DNA of 64,000 nucleotides from Apteryx mantelli. Taxonomy: Eukaryota > Chordata > Aves > Apterygiformes > Apterygidae. Below, in pieces: positions 10,490 through 22,959 of this stretch. Location of the stretch: positions 64,197,268 through 64,261,267 of the forward strand of contig NC_089981.1 in assembly GCF_036417845.1 (NCBI RefSeq), written 5' to 3'. The notes beneath the pieces were generated by a model, which saw nothing but the letters and a program-made list of their open reading frames with translations, did no database searches and had not been told where the DNA came from. The translations under genes were made by a program, and so were the position numbers. The stretch's first letter is position 1, and each line of letters begins with the position of its first letter.

Positions 10490-13400
10490 TATTTTGCTAA
10501 ACTTTTGCTCTTACTCTGTGTTTCCTTATTGAGATAGTACCTGAAATTTGTTTAAATTACCCCAAGATGTGATCTCATATGTCCATGCTTCTCTTCCGTT
10601 CAGATCTTTTGCTGATAAGGTTGTTCTTTGACAATGCTTCCTGCAAACCTTCCAGACATACTAGGTGTGCTGGTGACTTGGGGAGATGCTGAAGTGAAAC
10701 TAAAAAAACCCACTCATTCTTCTGACTGGGAAACAGTGGATGTCCACAAGGGACCTGGATATTATATCAATAGGATATCACAGGAAAACAAAAGAAGGTC
10801 ATAACTAACACATGGACAAAGCATCTCGATTGTTTCTAATTATGGAGCTCTTGTTCTGTTTTTTTCTCCGCATTTTTGGTCTGCAGAATAACAGCTTTTC
10901 AGCTCCTCTTCACTGACTATATTTGCACTCTGTTTTTATACAAATGTTTTGTAACTTGATCCTGTTGGCCAAAGATAACAGCTGCAACTTTAAAGGAGTC
11001 ATTTTGATTCTGATTGCATCGCATCTTCCATTTGGTAAGGATTTAGGTCCTTTTAAATTGCCATCTTGAATTTTCCCATGCTAGAGAATAAGGGAAGTGA
11101 AACTACCTCATAATATAGTATTTATTTGTTTTTGTTTGCAAAACTAAGTTTTTGTTTAGAATGAGTAACATAGTATTGCAGAGGCCGTAAAATACAGTAG
11201 CAGTGTCAGTCCTAAAGCATGTAGTCTGTAATGTACAAGATTCATATATTACCAGGTAATTGGCGTTTTTAAGTAAAACATTATCTGGACACTGCTTTGG
11301 AATATTCTGGGTACTTCAGCATGAGAAAGATGCAGTTCTTGCTCTGAAGCATTTGAACTAATTGTCGGAGAAATGACAGTTGCCAGTAGCACACTGTAGA
11401 GAGAAGGACAAGCACTGTTATAGCATATAAGCATGTGGTATGGCAATTCAATTAAACCGGTAACGTAACCTAATGATGATGTGTCACTAACCTTGAGGAC
11501 ACAAAGGAAGATAAACCAAAGTAATTTGCTGTCATTACATAAGAGCTGAGTGCAAAGCCAAGAATGGGGTTTCAGAACAGATAAGGATTTCATGCAGACT
11601 TTCAAAGAAAGTTTACAGTTACAGCTCTTTACAGTCTTGACAAATTCACAGGAGTCTCATATCCTCCTTCCCCCTCCCCTCCTTTTTTTTCCTCCTGCTG
11701 TTTGTTAGCAAGTTCCAGCTAACCAGGAGCCAAAAGCTTGGGTTGTCTGGCTATGCCTGTACTGCTAAATCAAAGGGAATAGGTAGGCAGCTTGAGCATT
11801 GGACTGCTGATTCTCCATCCTGCTCTATTACACAGTAAACAGGGTCCCTGAAACAGTTTTGACCTGTGCCTGCTAGCAGTCCCCAAGACAGTGCTTGGGC
11901 ATGGTTCAGGGAGTAGTGCGTGCCCCACTCAGCAGTGTAGGCAAGATTGCCTAAAGCTGGACTCCCTCCACTCTACAGGGTCATCCAGCAGTATCCTAGC
12001 AGATGTCATGCTGCCAAACAAACCTCTGTGCCAGGGTATGTGACATGTACCTTTAGTTTCATGCTGTAAAAACACCTCTCTGGCCTACAGCACAGCCCTC
12101 ACATTTCTTCAATTCAGGGTGTTTGAAATAACACCTCTAAAATAATACTTATGCCTTAGGGCTGCAGGGGCACCACATGTGGTTCAGAAGTGACCCTGGG
12201 CCAAGTGCTGTGCAATGTGGATTTGGTGAGCATACCCCATGGCCTTTCCACCAGAGAACAGTTCCTGGCCCTGCTTCATTTGGTACTGTAGATGCTGCCT
12301 GTGTCGCTGCCCTATAAACAAGCTCTGACAGCTTAGAGGAGGACTTGTCTCACTGCCCTAGATTTGTGTAAGGTATTCAGTGCTCCAAAATGAATTGCAA
12401 TGTGTGCTGTTTGGTAAACCACCCCCAAATAATCATCCTAAACATTGTGTAGGATTTAAGGGAAACATAAAAACTAATTTATTTTAGTAAAATTAGGTAG
12501 GGAACCATACTGGGAAACAGGTATGGTGGAAAAGACATACAAGAAAATATGTTACTCTACCTCATTCTTTGTCTTCAAGATCTTTGTTTCAGTCTGTATG
12601 CTGAATTGAGGGGCATGGCAAGCTGATGGGATGGTTTCCACAGCTTTTAGAACTGTAGGGTGATACTTACACAAGCTATCTGCTCCAGAAGGTATGTTCC
12701 TGAATAGGAACATTTATTTGAGAAAAGTTTCCTGTATATACTCTTATATGTCTAGGGACCGTACTGAAGGCAAGTGCTTCACTGAGTATGCCTTCTGGCT
12801 CTTCATCCCATTACATTTGGTCAAGATGTGAACTTGTAACTGCCTTCCTAATGAAACGCCTTTTGTTGCAGCTTTAGTCCCTGTTATGGAATGGTACTAC
12901 AGGAGTGCAAGACCCTTGCTTGTTACACCAGAACAGGATTAACACTTGACTTCTTGATAAACAAACCAGTCATATAATGTGAACATAAGTCGTCTTTGGC
13001 GAGAGGGCTTAGCACTTCAGAATTGTTATGTTTTAATTTTTTTCGTGATTTTTAGAACCTATAATTTGAGAACCATTTTACTGTGCAAATGTTTTCACGA
13101 CAAAAATAAATGCAGCTTATTTGCTGATTTCTAACAGAGAGTAGATATGAATAAGACAATTCAGGAATTGGCAATGGCCGTGTGTTTGCGATCAGTGCCA
13201 ACTAATCCCATTTGTGGAATATGGAATTCAGTATAACGCCATTCAGTCAAAACTCAACAAAATCTTTTTTCCAAATTGGTATAAACTTATGACCAGTCTG
13301 TCATTCTTTTTTCCTCCCTGTGCTGCATTCTCACTTGCTATTGTATCATCAGACATTTTCTGCTGCTAAAGGCCGAACTGTTACATGCATGCATGTGAGA

Positions 13401-14050
13401 ATGATTACTATAGCTAATTTTAGGCACGTGTAGTTGCACAAGGAGTGACCTCACAGCTTCCAATCTTGTCATAAATATAGCTTAATTACTGGATATTGGA
13501 TGACAGATTGTGCCCTGCAGGGGATCAGACACGGAATGTCGTAAAGACCAGCTCTGACTCTTAACCAAAGGTTTGTATTGCCTTTTAAGAAACATCATGC
13601 ACTTTAATTATCTGTGTTTATGAGGACAAAGTATTTATTATATAATGATTTCTACCTGAGGATCTTGGAGCTCCTTTTGGGCTCTAATGATTTAAGCATT
13701 CTGTTCTATTCTGTGTTTTACCATGAGCTTTTTAGTGTAGCATCTAAGTACTTTCCCATTAACCTCAAATGTGACTAATACGTGAATGTGTGGTTTGCTC
13801 CTCTCTCCTCTACCCAGTGGATTTTAGGTTTCAGTGTATTTCCATTACAGGTGAAAGAAGCATGCCTTGCATTCTGGAGGTGCAGGTAGTGAGTGTTGTG
13901 ATGGTCTTTAGTCCCTAGGAAGTTCATTCTGTGAATTTGGACAGGTCCCTGGAAAATTGTCTCTCTTGCAGAAGCAAGCATTACATTATTGCAGAGTCCT
14001 CTTCTGCAGGAGGGCTAGAGTTGTTGACTATAGTGTTTATCTTCAGATTT
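10490..14050. other. Intergenic, no gene seen; possible conserved element at 13.0-13.5 kb
   Basis: Frames are short and show no domains. An AT-rich block at about 13000-13520 has dense homeobox-like TAATTA/TAAT cores, an E-box CACGTG at about 13426-13431 and TGACCTCA at 13446-13453. That texture resembles a distal enhancer, but this is only an impression. Confidence 0.4.
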
Positions 14051-14053
14051 GTT

Positions 14054-14060
<7 letters not shown>

Positions 14061-14091
<31 letters not shown>
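14061..14091 (+). repeat. (GT)15 microsatellite
   Basis: An uninterrupted run of GT dinucleotides, preceded by an imperfect GT/GTTT stretch from 14051. Likely polymorphic in length. Confidence 0.97.
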
Positions 14092-14093
<2 letters not shown>

Positions 14094-14635
14094 TTTTAAA
14101 TGTGCTGGCCCCTGAGTGCCTTGAAGGTAAAAACCAAGGCTTTGCACTAACTCAGTTAGCTGTCCCCAGAACCCTATGAAGTCTGTGAAGCGTGTGATTC
14201 CCACAGACAGGTAAATCGAGACGTTGAAACTGCAGTTTTAGGATAGTTTAAACCAATCTATATTGGTGCTCCTGTGGTCCTGCTGTCTTCTTTACTCCCG
14301 TCCATGTGATTCTGTTCCCTTCCTGGCTTGTGCAGTGGTACTTGTCTGATGCTTCAGTGAATTGGTTCAGGAAGCTAAACTGGCACAAAAATGTATTTAT
14401 TTGGGAGGGTTAAATTCCAGCTGGTCTGAGTCCCTGACCAAAATTACTGCAGGGTCAGTCAAATGCTAGTGCCAGAGCAAGGGAGAAGGCAGATCCTGTA
14501 GCAGGCAGATCTGTATAAATGCTTGTGGAAGAGTGTCTTGAGGACATAAGTGATTTGCCTAAATTCAGTTTGGGAACACTGACTCTTCAGAGTGTGTCCC
14601 TTAAAATCCTATTTTTGACATGGGGGTGATCAAAC

Positions 14636-14795
14636 ACTTGCCCAGAGAGGCTGAGGAACCTCCAACCTTGGAGGTATTCAAAACTCAGCTGGACAAGGTC
14701 CTTGAGCAGCCTGCTCTAACTGGCCCTGCTTTGAGCAGGGTTGGGCTAGACAGCCTCAGAGACCCCTTCCAACTTATGTGATTCACTGAGCCTAT
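14636..14795 (+). mobile_element. CR1 3'-end fragment
   Basis: The sequence matches the 3' end of avian CR1: a C-terminal ORF2/UTR phrase (GAGGCTGAGGAACCTCCAAC), then CAAGGTCCTTGAGCAGCCTG, and the terminal CCCCTTCCAACTTATGTGAT followed by a degenerate end. It is severely 5'-truncated, as is typical of CR1 insertions. Confidence 0.85.
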
Positions 14796-14799
14796 GATC

Positions 14800-15845
14800 A
14801 GTAGGATCAGTTGGATCAAAAAGGGTTCAGGAATAGCAGTGGCAGTGTGTGTGGAAACAGCCCAGTGACAAGGTTTGTGGTTTGTGACAAGGAACTATTC
14901 CAGATGTACGAATCATCTCTATGTATATGTATGAGTACCTCTAAAATCTGTGAATAACATGTTCTGGCAGATCTAACTAGCGATTTAAAGTTTGCTTTAA
15001 ATCTTTGCTGAAAAAAGTGGGTTGCTAGCTTTGTCTCAGGTGATAGAAAGGAGCCTGTGTTGTAGCCACCCCAGTTCCCAATTCTGTTAGCTAGCAAGCC
15101 ACTGAGTAAAGGGGCTTTTGCAAAGTTCCCAGATGGCAAGTGAGAACAGCTGGAGTTCCCATTCCTTTCACCACTCCTGCAAACGGGTATGTTAAGCCTG
15201 GCCAGGAGAGCAGGGTGGAGAGACTGGCGTGGGAATGCCTGAAACTGCCACTGCCGTTTTCATCAGAGCACAAGTCAGGTGCCTTAGGCAGGGGTTTTAG
15301 GTTTTGCCTCCCTTAAACTCAGTTCTTTCCTGGGATCCCAAGAAACATCCATTCACTGGTGATTTTTTCTCCCATGTCTGATTTTTCTATACTTATCATC
15401 TCCATATATAAACCAATATGCTATAGTTTTTACTGGAGCTAATGGAGAGAAGTGTGTAAATGTTTTTGTGGCCATAGTGCTTGGTTTCATAATGAATGTG
15501 CAGCATGATCATAAGCCATAGCAAAGGTGTCCAGTAAAATGGTACAAGGCTACCCACATCTGCTAAGTTTCAGCAGTCCCCTTCAGGTCCTCTATCAGTG
15601 GAAGAGTCTTGGTGCTACTTTTTGGGATTTCTTCACCAGTCCTGTAATGTTTTATATATTTCTTAAAGCCCCAGTGCCTGGAGTCATGTGGTTATGTAAG
15701 AATTTAAATTTCATTTTTTATTAGGTATGTGTTTAGATCTCAAGATCAAGGAGGAGAATTGGGTAATGTGAACCTTGTAGCCTCAAACACTTGAAGCAAC
15801 AAGCAACATCCAACGCTTAAAGCAGCGATATCAGGCCAATCTCAG
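14800..15845. other. Intergenic, no gene seen
   Basis: No conserved coding frame, repeat or structured RNA was recognised between the CR1 tail and the next CpG island. Confidence 0.5.
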
Positions 15846-15849
15846 GAGT

Positions 15850-16165
15850 TGCTCGGGCTCTGGCTTGTGAACACGTGGGTTGGCACCAGCGCCCCTGCCG
15901 GTTGGGTGCAGCTGCCTGGGGAGCCCCGCCGCCGTGTCCCGGCTGAGCAATGCGCGCCCTTCCTCGCCGCGCCTGGGCAGGCCGCCCGCGAGCCCCCGGG
16001 ACCGGCGCTTCCTACCCTCAACGGCGGTCGCCCCGCGCCTCTCCCGCGGCGCTGGCGTTGCCGGCTGCGGCCAGCCCCGAGCTCTGCCCGAGCGCGGCCC
16101 AGGCCGCCTGCCGGGGCTCTCCCGGCGCAGGCAGCCTTCGCTCCCCTTCCCTGCCGGTAAGAGGA
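15850..16165 (+). promoter_or_regulatory. Small CpG island with splice-donor-like end
   Basis: A dense CpG block of about 300 bp in otherwise AT-richer sequence. It ends in CTGCCG|GTAAGAG, a strong + strand donor with GT at 16157-16158. This arrangement fits a first exon of an unannotated, perhaps non-coding, transcript or an alternative upstream JDP2 first exon. Both strands stay open, but the translations are Pro/Arg/Ala-rich CpG artefacts without a domain. Confidence 0.45.
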
Positions 16166-16410
16166 TCTCGCAGTGCCCTCTGTCGGCCAGTGGCTGGCCA
16201 AGTCCCTGCCCTGCTCTGTAGGCTGCGCACCCAAGTTGCAGCTCTGGGAGGTCTCAGCATGTTTTTGCAGCCCTGCAGGAGTGCTGCTGGTCCAGTGGGT
16301 AAGCCCGAGGGATGCTTCATTCCTCGCCTTTCAGTGCACTCTGCTGGCCTCCAGGAAGCAGAGCACTGGGGGAGAAAAAAATAAGTGATTAGTTCTAGGA
16401 GAGGAGTATT

Positions 16411-16890
16411 GAATCATACAATAATCTAGGTAGGAAGGGACTCCTGGAAATGGATCCTACAGGTCTGTCTGTGCCCTCCCTCCCCCTGCCCTGCCCCACT
16501 CAGAGCAGGTCCAACCAGGACAGGTTGCTCACACTGCTGTGCAGTGTAGTGCTGAGTAGTAGCCCTTCTTTCTAGCATATCAACCACTACCCATTATTTG
16601 GTATAGAGTGCGAACTTGCTGGTTGTGCACTTTGCCACATCACCGAGGACATTACTAAAGACATTACAGAGTATTCGCCCCAGAATTGGGGATTGAGAGG
16701 TGCCACTAGTACCTGGCTGTCATTTGGGTTTTGTACTGCTGATCAGAACACTTTGAACTTGGTAGTCCAACCAATTCTCCACCTACCCACTTTATTATTC
16801 ACTTATCCAGTCCATATCTCACTAATTTGTCTGTAAGGCTACTATAGGAAATGTTGTGCAAAGCCCCACTAAAGTCAAGGTAAGTGACCG
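16411..16890 (-). mobile_element. Diverged CR1 fragment, internally deleted
   Basis: On the minus strand this is a CR1 3' portion. The inverted 3' terminus (GAATCATACAATAATCTAGG, then AAGGGACTC) lies at 16411-16450. The inverted CAGAGCAGGTCCAACCAGGA segment follows. From about 16600 come reverse-transcriptase pieces, including the CCAACCAATTCTCCACCTAC phrase near 16767 and ACTAAAGTCAAGGTAAG near 16869. Several hundred bases expected between these parts are missing. Divergence exceeds that of the 18 and 28 kb copies. Confidence 0.75.
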
Positions 16891-16899
16891 GCTCAGTCA

Positions 16900-18145
16900 A
16901 AACCAAAGAGCTGATACTCCAGTCCCACAGTGCAGCAGCCTACTTAGCCAGCTGCCTTGGGCAGCCCCTCCAGCCCTTTCTGCAAAATTTCTACTGCAGT
17001 CACTCACCTGATCCTGTCTCAATTCTCTGTGTCACTATACTTGGCCAGTTCTCTGCACTCTCACCTGTTTTCCAAAGAGTCCCCCAGCATAACAAGGGTC
17101 CTTCCTAGCAGCAGGGCCAGGCAGACAGTTATGCTTTTTGTAGAAAGGACAGGTGGTTGATATGAGCCAGACTTGCCCTTGCAGTTCTTTGCCTTGCAGT
17201 ACATCTGCTCTGCAGTCTAATAACTGAAATTCCTTCTGATGAAATCTCTTGTCCTTAAGCCTTTCAGAGATGTACATGTGCTGATCTTGGGTATAGCTTG
17301 CCTAATGAAGCTTTGGATAGGGTGCTCTGTTCTTGTAAATGCCCTAGGAAATGGTAAAAAATTTGACAGGGATTGTGGCATTGGGATATGGCATTTGTGA
17401 AAAGTGCTGAAGATTAAAGCACAGCACACAAAGAGTTTGGACTCCCACAGGCTATGCTAGCCAGGGGAAGAGCTTTGCTTTTGTTTATTTTGCTAAGTCT
17501 GTTTTTGGCTATATGAGCTGTGTTCTGCAGGAAGGGCTTAGGGAGATTTTGGGCTGAGCCAGTCTTGGGCCAGTGAGGGAGTCCAATACTGAACTCCTGA
17601 CAGAAGCTAGATCTTCAAAGGAGTGTCTTGCTGTTACTAGCATGCTGGCAGAGTGTGTTCGTGATCCTGAGGTTGAAGGGCTCTGTGGATAAAGTAGAGG
17701 TTATAGAGCGTGTTGGATTCAAATGCTGCACTGTGTGTATAATTTTGGGGTGATTTCTAAAATAAGTAAAAAGGCAGGAAAGCACAGCCCTGCATTAAGG
17801 TACCTCAAAACTTTCTGCACTCATATTAAGTTAATCACGTCCTTGCAGCAAAACAGATAGCCCACAGCCCAAGAAAAAGAACCCTGTCCACATGCAGATC
17901 ATGACATTCTTTCCTGATCTTTTGAACCCAGGACAGAAATCCCTGTGTGGCAAGAAAGGAAGTTAGGAGTGAGACATGGATAAGAGTTTGGGTTAGCTCA
18001 GCTTCTGGCTCTGTCTGTGAGCAACAACGCTATTGTGAAAGGAGGGAAGGCAAGTTAGAAGAATTCTGAACCAGCACTGACCTGTAGCTGCTGCTGTCTT
18101 CAACGGCTAGGACTTTTACATTGTTGAAGAGCGTGCAGGAGAGAG
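16900..18145. other. Intergenic, no gene seen
   Basis: No recognisable coding region or repeat was found between the two CR1 copies. Confidence 0.5.
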
Positions 18146-18149
18146 ATGC

Positions 18150-19061
18150 TTATTCAATTTATTCATCAGTGACCTGGATAATGGGACAGAGGGTATCCTT
18201 GGGAGGAGTGGCTGATACACCAGAGGGCTGTGCTGCCATTCAGAGGGACCTCAACAGGCCGGAGAGGTGGGCAGAGAGGAACCTCATGAAGTTCAACAAA
18301 GGCAAGTGCAGAGTCCTGCACCTGGGGAGTAATAACTCCATGCACCAGTACAGGTTGGGGGCTGACCTGCTGGAAAGCAGCTCTGCAGAGAAGGACCTGG
18401 GAGTGCTGGTGGACACCAAGTTGACCATGAACCAGCAGTGTGCCCTTGTGGCAAAGGAGGCCAGCAGCATCCTGGGCTGCATTAGGAAAAGCATTGCCAG
18501 CAGGTTGAGAGAGGTGATCCTTCGCCTCTACTCGGCTCTGGTGAGGCCACATCTGGAGTACTGCGTCCAGTTCTGGGCTCCCCAATATAAGAGAGAGATG
18601 GAGCTACTGGAGCAAGTCCAGTGAAGGGTTGCTAAAATGATTAAGGGATTAGAGGATCTCTCATATGAGGAAAGGCTGAGAGAGCTGGGCCTGTTTAGCC
18701 TGAAGAAGAGAAGACTGAGGGGGGATCTTATCAATACATATAAATATCTGAAGGGGGAGTGTAAAGGGGATGGTGTCAGACTCTTTTCAATGGTGCCCAG
18801 TGACAGGACGCGAGGCAATGGGCACAAACTGAAACACAGGAAGTTCCATCTGAACATAAAGAAAAACTTTTTTGCTGTGAGGGTGACTGAGCACTCTGGT
18901 TGTCCAGAGAGGTTGTGGAATCTCCATCCTTGGAACTATTCAAAACCATCTAGACAGGGTCCTGGGCACCCTGCTCTAGGTGACCCTGCTTGAGCAGTGG
19001 AGTTGGACTAGATGATTGCTAAAGGTCCCTTCCAACCTCAACCGTTCTGTGATTCTGTGAA
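18150..19061 (+). mobile_element. CR1 LINE, 5'-truncated, ORF2 3' part broken
   Basis: The + strand encodes the C-terminal part of CR1 ORF2: [17 protein letters not shown], then [13 protein letters not shown], then the [19 protein letters not shown] region. An in-frame TGA at 18622-18624 interrupts it, and reading resumes in the same frame with [15 protein letters not shown]. The frame is lost again near 18893. The copy ends with the CR1 3' terminus, CGTTCTGTGATTCTGTGA at about 19043-19060. The catalytic reverse-transcriptase core is absent through 5' truncation, so it cannot move by itself. It belongs to the same subfamily as the 28 kb copy. Confidence 0.93.
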
Positions 19062-20772
19062 CAACTTGGAAACGGCTGTGGAGAGCTGAGCAGGTGATGC
19101 ACCCGGAAACAGCAGTGTTATAGTCGTGCCAGGTACAGTTTTAGAAGGATAACTCCCTTAATATGTTAAGGTCTGTCCGAACTCAAATTGTCCATGGTGT
19201 GACAGGTGCCACAGTGCTTTGCCAGGTCTGTAATTGCTAAGGCATTTCCATAAACAGTCATGTCTCTGGTTGTTGTTTCTCTTTCCCTGCTCTCATCAAA
19301 GAAGCATCCATAGGTTTAAGCTAATCTGGTCTCTTGACTTCCATTGTACTTGACAGTCTGGTGTGTCAACTACTTGTCACATCAGATCAGAGAACCAAGC
19401 TTGCATAGTTTGAGATATATCCCCTTTGTTGCACTGCCTTGTGTTAATGGGCCATTTGTGTCCTGGCTCCGGAATGGCTGATGCTGGATGCCCATGGAGA
19501 TCCTTTTTCAAAATAACATACCTGATTTCATGATTTTCTTTTCTTGCTGGGGACCATCTTTCTTGATCCCTGTCTGCTAGCATTCAGCACACTGAAAGCA
19601 GAGCAGTGGGAGTCCTTATTGCAGTCCGCTGTGCAATAGGCATAGTCATTGTCATGCTTCGTAATGATGGTTAATTACTGGAGTTTGAAAGAAAAGAATG
19701 TTAGCAAATGCTCAACCATGGAGTCCTGCTTAATATATATGCCTCACCCTGTTCTCAAGACCCTCAGAACAAAAATGGAGACATACTAAAATGTACAGAC
19801 AGTAACAGACTGTCTGATTTTGTTCATGCTGAGAGCAGTGGCATTTTGGTGTGCTGACTTTCCTTGTGAGTGAAGGATGTTAGTCCCAGCGAAATGATAT
19901 TCCTCCCCTGAGGGCTATCAAACATATTCCTGCCTTTCTATTTGGGAAACCTGTTGTTGGAGTCACAGACATGTAGACAGTCCGCTGAGTGATCTCAGGG
20001 GCTCAGAAGGAACAGGCTTTGCTTAGGGGAGCTAATAGGTACAATACCTGAGGAAACCTCCTTTTACTTTTAAGTCTGTTGAAGCAATTTAGTTGTGTGT
20101 TGATTAGGAAACAGGACAGAGGGAACTAGAAGGATAGATGTGGCTAAGGAGGGAACACAGTACATGTTGGGGAATCCCACTCCTCTTTGCTTCTCAGGGC
20201 CTGCAATGAGAAGTGCTTACTGAGCCTGCCAGGAAGGTCCTTCTGCTTGTACTAATGGCCTCTGTAATCCCCCTGTACATGAGCTAGCTTCTATCAAGGC
20301 TGGAGAGGCTGGATGAGTCCAGTCAGGTGTTTAGCTGATGCTTCACAAGGAACAAGAATTCCTTAGCTTCCCTCTACACTGGAATCTTTCTGCTGACAGG
20401 AAAGATGTTAAAATAAAGTCTATATAGCCCCTATCAATTCTACCGAAGGCTTTTTTTTTTTCCTGTGGAAACCTTACACGCAAAGTCTTGCACTATGCCT
20501 TTCAACTCAGGCTCTGGATCAAGTCTTGCAAAGACTGTGTGCAGCTGCAAGACCCCTGGAGGGGTTTTATCCTCACATCAGATGAAGCTGGGGCAAAAAC
20601 CATAGGGTAAATCACAGAGCCAGCAACTTTCTTGGCGTCTCTGGGATTGTGGCTCCTCCTGCCCCTCCAGCCTTCAGAAATGTACTCGGCAGAGCTGCCC
20701 GCATAGAAAAACAAATGCATCCCAAACCAAAACAAACAGAGTTGGGTGTTGGTAGTGAGTGGGCCAACACTG

Positions 20773-20845
20773 TGTGCTGGCGTCATCTCTGCCTGCTGCC
20801 AGCACGTTGTCATAGGAACAGCTGGATTATTTTACAATCCAGCTG
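20773..20845. repeat. Two adjacent inverted repeats, second with paired E-boxes
   Basis: GTGCTGG and CCAGCAC form a first stem around an 18-19-base loop at about 20774-20806. Directly after it, CAGCTGGATT (20819-20828) and AATCCAGCTG (20836-20845) form a perfect 10-bp stem with a 7-base loop. Both outer ends of the second stem are CAGCTG E-boxes. The flanks include a CGTCAT half-CRE. It could be a regulatory element or an RNA hairpin if transcribed. Confidence 0.6.
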
Positions 20846-22904
20846 CGGAGCCAATTTTCTAAAGGAGTAGCCTGGAGGGAGGAGAGAGGGGCGGGCAGAA
20901 GGGAGTGCTGCTGTGTTTGTGCTGGTAACTGGAGGGAGGAGAAGTACTACTGGAGAGAGGGAGGGAAGGGATTACAAGCAAGTGCCATCTACCATAGCCT
21001 GAAACCACAACCAGTCATTTCCAGATAACTGACTTTCTCCAGTTAGCTGGATCTGGGAATTAAGTGCTGCCCTGTGGGAGAAAGGGGATGAAGAAAAAGG
21101 CAAATTTACTGTTTGCATTAAAACTGATAAAGTAGGTATCACAGGATGTTGCCCTGCGGGGTCCATGGCTTGTCAGCTCTGTGGAGTGCTGTATAGCTGT
21201 GCTGGGCCCCCACTACCCAAAAAAGTTGGAGCTGATCAAGCACTCAGTGTTAACTTACCAGGAAAAAGGTTCATCACCATTTCCCTTACCCTTTCAGGAA
21301 TATTCGTTAGCTCTGTTTCCTTTCTGTAAGCTCCTTGTTCCTGTTTTGAGTTTGCAGAGCACTGAAGGCATAGTAGGTACCTGAATGGAGATGCAGTCTT
21401 TGTACTTAGGAAGGCTGTTGTACCAGAATAGACACACTCGGTCCAATGGCAGGATGTTTGCACTGTAAGTGAGCTTTGGCCCTTGTGGTTAAGCAAGTCA
21501 GGCAGTTTTTGTGCTCTAGGAGTACCCTGAAATGAAGATTGGTCACAAAAGCTAGATCCTGCAGCAGTTGTGAGAAGAGAAGCAGTGCCTTTGGTCTGAT
21601 ACATCTGGGACTGTGGAGAGCTGCTTTTGTAGAAGGGAAATTCAGGCAGCAGCAAAACTGTCTGCCTATGAGAGAGCTCCCGGCCCAGGAGCAGCGCAGG
21701 AGGAAAGAACATGGAGAGGGTTAACTTGAGAGAATGGGAAATTAGCAATATTAGCAGCTCTGTTGCCTGTTCTGCGTCCAGGGTGTGTTTACACTTGTGG
21801 TGTCTGAAATTAGATTCTCCCCACCCCCGGTTTAGCTCAGTTTAATGTTAAAAGTGGCATCACTGACTTCTAGGGATGCCGGTGGTGAGGAAAGTGGGAG
21901 TTTCTAACTCTGCGGGTCCCCAGTGGCGTGGTGGAGAGATGTGACCGGTAGATGGTGCAGCCGTATGAGCCTGGTCCCCAGCAGTCAGCAGGATGCTGGG
22001 GGGACAGGGCAGCATCCCTCCCCCTTTTCTGCTGGTACTCCCCCACTGCAGCTCACCTGTGCCAGGCCTAAAGCCGGGGCAGATTAAATCTACTTCAGGT
22101 AGCGCTGGCTAATAGCTCAGGGGGACTCTGGGTGACAATGTGGCATGGGCTTATGTTAGCACTCCTGTAGCTAAAAGCCCCCTACAGTCCCTGGGACACT
22201 GGCCTGTGGCTCACTGGGTGGACAAAGCCAGCTGCTCCTGATCCACAGCACTTACTTTATCTGGGCAAAAAATACAAGGGGTGGCAGATGCCTCCTGTCA
22301 GCCCCCATTAGTGGGCTCTGCAGCCTGGCTCAGCTCTAGAGAAATTCTGCTTATATCTGTCACAAGGAGGGACATCCATGCAGGAGCTGATCATGGATTA
22401 ACTGCCAGGATGGATGGATAAACGCACTGTAGAAAGCAGGGCCTTGCTTCCCCCTTGCCATGTCATCTTGAGTCCAGCCATGTCCACATTAGTAAACAGG
22501 GTCTCCCAACAGGCTTCGCCACACTGACCTCTTGCCCGCTGGGTCCATGGGTTTTGCCAAGAGCAGGGTTTGGCTTATTTGCTTGCACTTCTCGTGGCCA
22601 TAGAGTAATTAACAATTTTGTGTGAAAGTCTGGAACAGAAGGGATGGATTCACATTCAGACTCTGCTATCTCTGGCTGCTCTGATAGGCCTGGCTGTCTC
22701 TGGAGAGCCTTTCCCAGGGCAGCACCCTCACATGCAATCTTCTCCAGAACTGAAAGGACATGTCCAGTTTTATTGCTTGATTTTAAAGCGATGAGTCCAT
22801 GACAGATGAGAACAGGATCCCAGGGAGCTTTGGAGACCCTGGCATTATGTTTTTACCCTTTGTTGGGATTCAAAAAGGATACTGAGCCTTTTTCAATACT
22901 TCGG

Positions 22905-22959
22905 TTGTTTCTTTGTTTGTTTTTTGTTTGTTTTTTTGTTTTGTTTTTTTGTTTTTTTG
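22905..22959 (+). repeat. T-rich (TTTG)n simple repeat
   Basis: Irregular runs of TTTG, TTTTTTG and T. On the minus strand this reads as an A-rich (CAAA)n tract, which could be the tail of an old retrotransposed piece, but no body was recognised next to it. Confidence 0.9.

Noticed and set aside
18121-18993. Possible host gene from the open frames at 18.1-19.0 kb
   Set aside because: These are pieces of CR1 ORF2, shown by similarity to the 28 kb copy and by the CR1 3' terminus.
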